Below are positions 58,502-64,000 of a DNA stretch of 64,000 nt, piece after piece; position 1 is the first letter of the stretch; every line of letters begins with the position of its first letter. A model generated the notes under the pieces. That model had not been told where the DNA came from. It made no database searches and was given only the letters and a program-made list of their open reading frames with translations. The translations under genes and the position numbers were made by a program. The DNA comes from Hyphomicrobiales bacterium (GTDB taxonomy: Bacteria; Pseudomonadota; Alphaproteobacteria; Rhizobiales; Beijerinckiaceae): positions 352,109 to 416,108 of the forward strand of contig JAGXAN010000003.1 of the NCBI GenBank assembly GCA_019075865.1, given 5' to 3'.

Positions 58502-59581
58502 TCAAAGCTGCAGGTGGTAGGCCAGCAGGCCAAGGCCCAAAGCCAGAATCGACAGGCTTGCCAATGCCTCAATGGTGCGCATCAGGTGGCGGGTGAAGCG
58601 GCTGTCGCTGCCGGCGATCCACCTTAAGCTGGAACTGGCGGTCACGGTGAGGGCGGCGAGCGTGCACACGCTCAAGGCTGTGCCAAGGCTCATGACGAGG
58701 GTTGCCAGAATTCCCGCCCACAGGACGCCTTGCGACAGGGCAAAGACCAAAACAATCAGCGCGCCGGTGCAGGGCCGAAGCGCCGTCGTGGCGATAATGC
58801 TCCAGGCTTTGCGAAAATCCAGATGGCCTGCAGCCATTTCAGCGCTGGGCAAGTGGATCTCGCCGCAGGCGCAATCGTCGAGCGAAGCAATGTGGGTGGG
58901 GCTGGCCTGAAACCGTTGGCTGACGGGCGCTCGTGTGGCGAGCATCACGGGCGCGGCCATCGGGGCGGGGGCGACAAAGGGCAGTGCCAGCGTCGATCGC
59001 AACGGCCGCAGGATACGCGACCAGACGAGCCATAGGCCGAGCGCGGCGATCAACGCATCCGAGCCCAATTCCAGCCCATAGGTGGCATTGGTGATGGAAA
59101 CGCTGGTGGCGTGCAAAGCCAGTGCCGCAATCAGGATGAGGGTGATGGCCGATACCGCCTGCACCATGGCAGCCAGAAAGGCGAGCCAGATGCCGTTGCG
59201 AAGCGTCTGCCGGTCTGCCAGCAGATAAGAGGTGGTGATGGCTTTGCCATGGCCGGGGCCGACGGCATGGATAACACCATAAAGCAAAGCTATTCCAAGC
59301 AGATAAACCAGGCCCGTGCCATGATGATTCAGGTTTTCAATCGCTTTGGTGAGATCTTGGGTGAAGGCCGTTTGCCATTGCACCAGAAAGGCGAAGGCTT
59401 TCGGGAAATAGCTGGCGCCGGCCATGCCGCCCCGGTCGGGGAGGCCGGTGCCAAATGGGCCGGTGCCATTGGCAAGGGCGCTGGCTGGCCGAGCCATAAG
59501 GCCGAAAATGGTGGCCATGACGCGCTTGGCGGGTCGGGGGCTGGCGAGGCTCAAAAGCTGGCTCTGGCGCAGCGCGGGCAC
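58502..59581 (-). CDS. NicO-family nickel/cobalt permease
   Basis: 359 residues, GTG start seven bases downstream of the DUF1007 stop. A long N-terminal region (about 80 residues) precedes six or more membrane helices. Seen: YGVIHAVGPGHGKAITTSYLL, the His/Asp-type metal motif of the NicO/RcnA family, WSIIATTALRPCTGALIVLVFALSQG, and a cytoplasmic loop with DDCACGEIHLP, a possible metal site. RcnA relatives export nickel or cobalt; others next to DUF1007 may move zinc. Direction and metal are not certain here. Confidence 0.85.
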   Translation of the reverse strand: MPALRQSQLLSLASPRPAKRVMATIFGLMARPASALANGTGPFGTGLPDRGGMAGASYFPKAFAFLVQWQTAFTQDLTKAIENLNHHGTGLVYLLGIALLYGVIHAVGPGHGKAITTSYLLADRQTLRNGIWLAFLAAMVQAVSAITLILIAALALHATSVSITNATYGLELGSDALIAALGLWLVWSRILRPLRSTLALPFVAPAPMAAPVMLATRAPVSQRFQASPTHIASLDDCACGEIHLPSAEMAAGHLDFRKAWSIIATTALRPCTGALIVLVFALSQGVLWAGILATLVMSLGTALSVCTLAALTVTASSSLRWIAGSDSRFTRHLMRTIEALASLSILALGLGLLAYHLQL

Positions 59582-59588
59582 GTGCGCC

Positions 59589-60257
59589 TCACTTTTCCGG
59601 GCATTGGATCAACGCGCCATTGATGAGTTGCGCGGTGGCGGCGAACAGGTCCGGTGGCAGTTCGCGCTGGCTTGCCGGTATGGTGGCGACGATTGCCGCG
59701 ATTTTGGGGTCGAGCACGCCGGGGCGATGCAATTCTATGGTGCAAGCGCTGGCGGCTCCAGTTATCTGCACCGGATCCTTGGGGGCAAAACGGATCGCGG
59801 CAAAATATTCAGGATCATAGACATTGAATTCAAAAGCGCGGCCTTTGAGGTCTATGGGGGCGGCCGGATGCAACACGAAATGCACCTCCAGCGTTTCATT
59901 CTCAAATACATCATAAAAATCGCTGGGATTTTCGAGTTCGAAAGTCTGCCCATCCAGCTTGATTTGCGAGAAATATTGATAATCTTTGAGCGATTCCATA
60001 TTGATTTTCGCCAAAGGCTGCAAATCGGCGCGGGTGGGCAGGCCGTTATGGGCGCTGTCATAACCCTGGATGGCAAAAGCTGAAAAAGCCTTGTCAAAGT
60101 CCCAGATGTTTTCAACCGCCGTAATCCGTCCCTGCGCGTCGAGCGTTATATGGGCCCGCGCCTCCACCAATATGTGCGGATGGGCGAGGCTGGCCCCGCC
60201 CACACATGCCAGCGCCAGCGCAAGGGCCCATGGTGCCAAACCGGTGGTGCGCCTCAT
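59589..60257 (-). CDS. DUF1007 family periplasmic protein
   Basis: 222 residues with a signal peptide (cleavage probably after SLA). The family's HPHILVEARA start follows immediately, whose histidines could bind metal at the mature N-terminus. Also VENIWDFDKAFSAFAIQGYD, YFSQIKLDGQTFELENPSDF and FNVYDPEYFAAIRF, and a cysteine pair (ASACTIEL and IQCPEK). DUF1007 genes often sit beside NicO-type permeases, as here, and a metal-handling role is inferred from that. Start overlaps the upstream binding-protein stop in ATGA. Confidence 0.88.
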   Translation of the reverse strand: MRRTTGLAPWALALALACVGGASLAHPHILVEARAHITLDAQGRITAVENIWDFDKAFSAFAIQGYDSAHNGLPTRADLQPLAKINMESLKDYQYFSQIKLDGQTFELENPSDFYDVFENETLEVHFVLHPAAPIDLKGRAFEFNVYDPEYFAAIRFAPKDPVQITGAASACTIELHRPGVLDPKIAAIVATIPASQRELPPDLFAATAQLINGALIQCPEK

Positions 60258-61045
60258 TGGGCCGCCTCATTGAGGCCGCCGTGCAGCGTGTTCAAGGTGC
60301 GCAGCATCCACGCCTGATAGTCCAGCCCCGATGGCTTTTCCTCCGGGATACCAATGGTGGGCACACCTGCCGTCATCGCCTGCTTCTCCAATTCGCGTGT
60401 GACCGGACTTTTTGACTGCACGTCATAAACCAGCACACCGACCGAGCTTTCATCGATCTGGCTTTTCAGTTTTTTGATGGCAGCGGCGCGGGCCGGGCCA
60501 TTCTGGGCCAATTGCCGAACCGCAGCCAGTTCGCGAATACCAAAATGCAGGTCATCCAGCATGTTTTGATAGATGAGATCGGTCGCAAATACCTTCGTGC
60601 CGCGATAGGTGTGGCTCAGGAACTGGATCTTTGACTCAACGGGAGCCAATTTGTCATTGAATTGCTTGAGATTTTTATCAAATTCTGCGGCAGATTGCGG
60701 TTTCATGCGGCTCAAGTCTTGCGCCAGCGTTTGCGCAAGGGCCTTTACTGCTGCGACGTGAAACCAGGCTTGCGCGCCGGGCATGGGCACAGCGACTGGC
60801 GCACGGCTGGCCCCCGGCGGATATAGCAACAAAGGCGCGTGCGCCTTGGACTTGCCGGCGATGGTCACGCTGACAGCTGTGCCGCCAACCTGCTGCGCGA
60901 TGTCAGCGTAAACAGCGTCCGCCGCAGTGATTTTTACGGGGGCCACCGAGCCTTGCGCTGCAAGGGCCAGTGGGCCATGGGCCAAAGCCAAAGCCAGGAA
61001 CCCAGCCCGAATTCGGCGATGCTTCAAACTGGCTGCACGATTCAT
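60254..61045 (-). CDS. ZnuA-like metal ABC-transporter substrate-binding protein, diverged and orphan
   Basis: 263 residues from the ATG at 61045; the open frame upstream runs into a palindromic repeat and is not protein. A signal peptide (GFLALALAHGPLALAA) is followed by ITAADAVYADIAQQVGG as in ZnuA/TroA, AWFHVAAVKALAQTLAQDLS resembling the second half of the fold, and TRELEKQAMTAGVPTIGI. The usual DPHxFEPxPxD metal loop is missing. No ABC permease or ATPase is nearby; instead it sits with DUF1007 and a NicO permease. It may scavenge or sense zinc or nickel for that permease (inference). Confidence 0.75.
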   Translation of the reverse strand: MNRAASLKHRRIRAGFLALALAHGPLALAAQGSVAPVKITAADAVYADIAQQVGGTAVSVTIAGKSKAHAPLLLYPPGASRAPVAVPMPGAQAWFHVAAVKALAQTLAQDLSRMKPQSAAEFDKNLKQFNDKLAPVESKIQFLSHTYRGTKVFATDLIYQNMLDDLHFGIRELAAVRQLAQNGPARAAAIKKLKSQIDESSVGVLVYDVQSKSPVTRELEKQAMTAGVPTIGIPEEKPSGLDYQAWMLRTLNTLHGGLNEAAQ

Positions 61046-61118
61046 GCCGCCACATTGCCACCGCCCGCCGCCGTAGCGCAAGCGTTTTTGCGCGAGACAA
61101 CCCAGAGGGCACCTCCCG

Positions 61119-61440
61119 TCATTGCGAGGAGCTTTTGCGACGAAGCAAGCCAGAGCGGTCGGGAGGGGTGCCTTACCGGCATCCACTGGGTTGCTTCGCT
61201 TCGCTCGCAATGACGGGGGTGGGTGGTCGTCATTGCGAGGAGCGCTGGCGACGAAGCAAGCCAGAGCGGGCGGGAAGGGTGCGCTTTGCAGGCATCCACT
61301 GGGTTGCTTCGCTTCGCTCGCAATGACGGGGGTGGGTGGTCGTCATTGCGAGGAGCGCTGGCGACGAAGCAAGCCAGATCGGGCGGGAAGGGTGCGCGTT
61401 ACGGGCGTCCACTGGCTTGCTTCGCTCCGCTCTCAATGAC
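61119..61440. repeat. Palindromic repeat cluster A: three units
   Basis: Units at 61119-61214, 61229-61327 and 61342-61440. Each opens with GTCATTGCGAG and closes with CTCGCAATGAC (TCTCAATGAC in the third). Inner arms CGAAGCAAGCCAG and CTGGCTTGCTTCG (or CTGGGTTGCTTCG) also pair, so each unit folds into a long hairpin. Spacing is 110-113 bp with GGGGGTGGGTGGTC linkers. Reading frames through the repeats give only artefact peptides. Confidence 0.92.
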
Positions 61441-61458
61441 GGGGGTGGGTGGTCGCGC

Positions 61459-62040
61459 TCAATCCTGGGCGATGGATTCGCTGAGAGCCTCAATTTTTTG
61501 AACCAGCGTTTGCATCTGTGTCTCGTCGAGGGGCCCGCGGGACAGGCGCAGGCGGAAGGCGTGCTTCAGCTTGTGCATGGCATCCCTGAATTGCGGCATC
61601 GGGCCTGTGCTGGCCCCTGCCTCGGCGATGCGTGCCAGAACCGCCTCGACGGTCTTGCGACTGGCGACCAGCGCCGCCGTGCCTTCTGCGGTGATGCTGT
61701 AAAGCTTGCGGCCATCCGCGCCTTCGCTGACGGTGAGTTGACCCAATTCCTGCAGCAGCGTGAGGGTTGGATAAACTGCCCCGGCGCTGGGTATATAAAT
61801 GCCACCTGACTGATCTTCGATCGCCTTGATGATCTCGTAGCCATGGCGGGGCTTCTCTGAAATCAACTGCAAGGCGACCAAACGCAGGTCGCCGTGCTCA
61901 AAGAAGCGACCCATTCGCCCCGGCCCACCGCGTCCGCGTTGGCGGGGGCCACCTGCTTCGCCCCGTCCTTCAGGCCCGCGGCCGCTGCCGCAACCCATGC
62001 GTGGCGCACCGCTTCCGTCCTGTTGATGTTCATGTCTCAT
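61459..62040 (-). CDS. PadR family transcriptional regulator
   Basis: 193 residues. A Gly/Arg-rich, probably disordered N-terminus of about 45 residues (GRGPEGRGEAGGPRQRGRGG) precedes the PadR winged helix: LRLVALQLISEKPRHGYEIIKAIED, then GAVYPTLTLLQELGQLTVSE and GRKLYSITAEGTAAL. A C-terminal coiled segment follows for dimer formation. PadR proteins usually repress a nearby gene until a small molecule or metal binds. The AT-rich palindrome immediately upstream is a probable own operator. It lies between two repeat clusters. Confidence 0.9.
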   Translation of the reverse strand: MRHEHQQDGSGAPRMGCGSGRGPEGRGEAGGPRQRGRGGPGRMGRFFEHGDLRLVALQLISEKPRHGYEIIKAIEDQSGGIYIPSAGAVYPTLTLLQELGQLTVSEGADGRKLYSITAEGTAALVASRKTVEAVLARIAEAGASTGPMPQFRDAMHKLKHAFRLRLSRGPLDETQMQTLVQKIEALSESIAQD

Positions 62041-62041
62041 G

Positions 62042-62104
62042 TTTATATATCCTAATTGAACTATCGAAAAATTCGATATGTTGAATAATTAGATATATCG
62101 AAAA
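62042..62104. promoter_or_regulatory. AT-rich palindromic operator/promoter upstream of the PadR gene
   Basis: TATCGAAAAATTCGATA (62062-62078) is a perfect 17-base palindrome. It is flanked by an outer near-inverted repeat, ATATATCCTAATT (about 62045-62057) and AATTAGATATAT (62087-62098). A further TATCGAAAA lies at 62096-62104. Position directly before the ATG suggests PadR autoregulation. Confidence 0.6.
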
Positions 62105-62221
62105 TAGAGAGATGCAAGAGTGGGGTGGAATTATTTTTGGGCTGCGGCCGATTTTGGGCAGCGTTCAGCGCACCTGCGCTGGGCGGGTGGCTAAACTACC
62201 AAAGGCTTGCAATCTGGGCGT

Positions 62222-62491
62222 TCAATCCACAATCAGGCTGCCATCCTCGCGGATGACATCGCCCGGTTCGGGATATTTCATCGTCGGTTCCTCGACGCAT
62301 TGGGTCAGGCGCTCGTCCTGCCAGGGCGAGACGGCTCCGGCTTCGGCGAGTTTGAAATACCCGGTCTTGCTGGCAACGAGGTGGCGGGCGTCCGGCCCGG
62401 TCGGGGCGCAAGCCCAGACATGGGTTTTCTCCACCGAATATTTCCAGGATGGGTCGTCAACCTTTATGGGCGTCAAGCGAAACACCTTCAC
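62222..62491 (-). CDS. Unknown 89-residue protein
   Basis: A GTG at 62491 preceded by AGGAGG at seven bases gives an 89-residue soluble protein. The strong ribosome site rules out the longer frame to 62590. It begins KVFRLTPIKVDDPSWKYS, contains VWACAPTGPDARHLVASKTGYF, and ends PGDVIREDGSLIVD. There is no signal peptide, helix or motif I can assign; two cysteines and several aromatic residues are present. I do not recognise the family. It is transcribed toward the PadR gene and sits between the two repeat clusters. Confidence 0.65.
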   Translation of the reverse strand: MKVFRLTPIKVDDPSWKYSVEKTHVWACAPTGPDARHLVASKTGYFKLAEAGAVSPWQDERLTQCVEEPTMKYPEPGDVIREDGSLIVD

Positions 62492-62607
62492 GTTCGTGCC
62501 TCCTGAAAAATGTGGATTACAACGAAGCTGGCACCGCATTCCAACCGGGTGGCGCTCACCCTTTCCGATTTGGACGTGGCTGTCAATCAACGTCGCATGC
62601 CCCCCCC

Positions 62608-63047
62608 GTCATTGCGAGGAGCTTTTGCGACGAAGCAAACCAGAGCGGGCGGGAAGGGTGCGCGTTATGGGCATCCACTGGCTTGCTTCGCTTACGCTCG
62701 CAATGACGGGGGTGGGTGGTCGTCATTGCGAGGAGCTCTGGCGACGAAGCAAGCCAGAGCGGGCGGGAAGGGCGCGCGTTATGGGCACCCACTGGCTTGC
62801 TTCGCTCACGCTCGCAATGACGGGGGTGCGTGGTCGTCATTGCGAGGAGCTCTGGCGACGAAGCAAGCCAGAGCGGGCGGGAAGGGCGCGCGTTATGGGC
62901 ACCCACTGGCTTGCTTCGCTTACGCTCGCAATGACGGGGGGTGGGTGGTCGTCATTGCGAGGAGTGTTGGCGACGAAGCAAGCCAGAGCGGGCGGTAAGG
63001 GCGCGCCTCGGCATCCACTGGGTTGCTTCGCTTACGCTCGCAATGAC
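62608..63047. repeat. Palindromic repeat cluster B: four units
   Basis: Units at 62608-62707, 62722-62821, 62836-62935 and 62951-63047, the same family and orientation as cluster A. Spacing is 114-115 bp. Terminal GTCATTGCGAG/CTCGCAATGAC arms are intact in all four, and the inner CGAAGCAAGCCAG arms nearly so. Units 2 and 3 are almost identical, which points to recent tandem duplication. Confidence 0.92.
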
Positions 63048-63334
63048 GGGGGTTGGGGCAGGGGTCATCCGTCAATCCCGCTGCCGGGCGCATCCCCACG
63101 CAAATGCCGATGGCTGCACTTTCGAAAGCTTTTATTTTAAGGTGCCCGAACCAGAGTGCCGAGCCCCAACCATCATGGAATTTGATTGGAACCAACAAAT
63201 TGCCTTGGGATATCCCCAAAATGCAACGAGGGACTTTTGAGCGTTAAGAGCTCGCAGGTAATGCACTAAAATTTGGAAAGATCAAATGTGCCTGTAATGC
63301 CGCCAGTGTTGCCGGTAAATCTTGCAAGAATGCT

Positions 63335-63350
63335 TGGCGGAGAGGGGGTC
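63335..63350 (-). other. Possible attachment site matching a tRNA-Ser 3' end
   Basis: On the minus strand these 16 bases read GACCCCCTCTCCGCCA, as at the 3' end of many tRNA-Ser genes (acceptor strand plus G and CCA). The rest of a tRNA is absent. It lies 186 bp upstream of the integrase gene, where an att core is expected. It also forms a small hairpin with the adjacent TCCGCC, so chance is possible. The rest of 63048-63535 (488 bases) shows no gene. Confidence 0.4.
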
Positions 63351-63477
63351 CGCCTCTTATGGGTTTGCAGCAATTCGTCTTGGTTTATTTGGTGTCATAT
63401 AACTTGTTGAAATTGTTGGTTATACAAATTCAATTGGGCCATTTCAGTTTGTTGCGGTTCGCGCCAAGCCGTGTTAG

Positions 63478-63521
63478 AAAGGGGGGCTGAAATGGGGGCC
63501 GGCTATCCAGCCCCCCCTTTT
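63478..63521 (+). terminator. Strong GC-rich hairpin with T tail before the integrase
   Basis: GGGGGGCTG (63481-63489) pairs with CAGCCCCCC (63508-63516), with flanking AAA and TTTT (63478-63480 and 63518-63521). It looks like a rho-independent terminator that ends 14 bp before the integrase ATG. It could insulate the element from upstream transcription or regulate integrase expression. Confidence 0.6.
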
Positions 63522-63535
63522 GAGAGGGCTTCCAA

Positions 63536-64000
63536 ATGGCACGGCTAATTCACAAACTGACAGCGCGGGAAGTTGCAACGCTTGGCGCGGGCAAGCATGG
63601 TGACGGTGGCAATTTGTTTCTGATTGTGTCCGAGGCCGGGGCGCGCAAATGGCTGTTCATTTATAATCTGGCAGGCAAGCGGCGGGAAGCCGGGCTTGGT
63701 AGTGCCGGGCCGGGGCAGGTGAGCCTTGCGCAAGCACGCAAGCGGGCGGCGGATATGCGGGCGCTGATAAGTGAGGGCAAAGACCCGTTGGCGATCAAGG
63801 CCGCGCAAGAGGTCGCCAAGGCGTCCATTCCCACATTTGGCGAATATGCCCTGAATCTTGTCGATACCATCGAAAGCGGCTTTCGTAACGCCAAGCATCG
63901 CCAGCAATGGCGCAATACGCTGGTCACCTATTGCAAGCCGATCTGGGCAAGCCCGATTGACAAGGTGGATACGGCGGGCGTCCTGAAATGCCTTACACCG
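63536..64000 (+). CDS. Tyrosine-type phage/island integrase, N-terminal part (cut by window edge)
   Basis: The first 155 codons are present from the ATG at 63536. The start is the DUF4102-like arm-binding domain of P4-type integrases: KLTAREVATLGAGKHGDGGNLFL, then ARKWLFIYNLAGKRREAGLGS and VSLAQARKRAADMRALISEGKDPL. The core-binding SAM-like domain follows (IPTFGEYALNLVDTI...HRQQWRNTLVTY). The catalytic R-H-R-Y part lies beyond the window. This family inserts islands at tRNA 3' ends, which fits the tRNA-Ser-like sequence upstream. Confidence 0.9.
   Translation, partial: MARLIHKLTAREVATLGAGKHGDGGNLFLIVSEAGARKWLFIYNLAGKRREAGLGSAGPGQVSLAQARKRAADMRALISEGKDPLAIKAAQEVAKASIPTFGEYALNLVDTIESGFRNAKHRQQWRNTLVTYCKPIWASPIDKVDTAGVLKCLTP

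Noticed and set aside
61046..61210. N-terminal extension of the ZnuA-like protein
   Set aside because: The extension is translated from repeat unit 1; the signal peptide begins at the ATG at 61045.
61119..63047. CRISPR array
   Set aside because: The units are 96-100 bp and self-complementary, the interspersed DNA is about 14 bp and nearly constant, and no cas gene is present.
62449..63140. Several frames through the repeat clusters giving peptides such as RHCEERWRRSKPERAG
   Set aside because: They are translations of palindromic repeats in different frames and both strands, a known source of false genes.
63335..63430. Complete tRNA-Ser gene on the minus strand
   Set aside because: Only the 3' end matches; no T arm or anticodon arm can be formed from the neighbouring bases.

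Overview
The window is a GC-rich alphaproteobacterial chromosome segment. It most resembles Hyphomicrobiales/Rhizobiales-type bacteria. The reasons are a split pntAA/pntAB/pntB transhydrogenase preceded by a tiny aa3-oxidase subunit IV gene, a coxB-coxA-ctaB-small TM protein-ctaG-coxC operon, a long mraZ-to-ftsZ division and cell-wall cluster running on into lpxC, bamD, recN and ligA, an IalB-family protein, and meso-DAP-type MurE. I cannot place it to genus from sequence alone.

Layout. 1-2463 (minus): an O-antigen or lipid-linked sugar modification operon (GtrB-like GT2, methyltransferase, GtrA-like flippase, and a truncated membrane protein that runs off the left edge). 2637-4315 (plus): panC-panB. 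4328-6531 (minus): trxB, a lipoprotein and an IalB-family protein. 6965-12263 (plus): the aa3 cytochrome c oxidase operon, closed by a clear terminator, then purD and an AarF/UbiB-family kinase-like gene. 15147-19223: cytochrome oxidase subunit IV, pntAA-pntAB-pntB and an alpha/beta hydrolase. 19236-21325 (minus): epmB-epmA, the EF-P lysylation pair. 21469-25833: a ScsB/DsbD-like reductase, an AmpD-like amidase, a glycine-zipper lipoprotein, a strikingly AT-rich spacer and a lytic transglycosylase. 25903-26295: the RNase P RNA gene.

26520-46930 is the dcw cluster, read in one direction with many 4-bp ATGA/TTGA overlaps: a five-repeat MraZ operator, mraZ, rsmH, ftsL, ftsI, murE, murF, mraY, murD, ftsW, murG, murC, murB, ddl, ftsQ, ftsA, ftsZ, a terminator, then lpxC. 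Together these make lipid II from UDP-MurNAc, flip and polymerise it at the septum, and build the Z-ring; lpxC commits precursor to lipid A. bamD, recN and ligA follow, then leuA with a candidate leucine leader peptide, and tRNA-Lys(CUU).

The right end is more accessory. It holds a galactofuranose-type glycan module (glf, GT2, Wzy-like ligase/polymerase, acyltransferase) beside the tRNA, a metal-related trio (NicO permease, DUF1007, orphan ZnuA-like binding protein), and a PadR regulator with an AT-rich palindrome. Two clusters (3 + 4 copies) of about 97-100-bp palindromic repeats bracket the PadR gene and an unknown 89-codon gene. A tyrosine integrase is cut by the window edge, with a sequence matching a tRNA-Ser 3' end 186 bp upstream; this looks like the edge of an integrative element.

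I found no CRISPR array, toxin-antitoxin pair or recognisable defence system. The best candidates for something new are the repeat-bracketed PadR/unknown-gene unit, the ~19% G+C island at 24901-25180, the leuA leader region, and the orphan metal trio.
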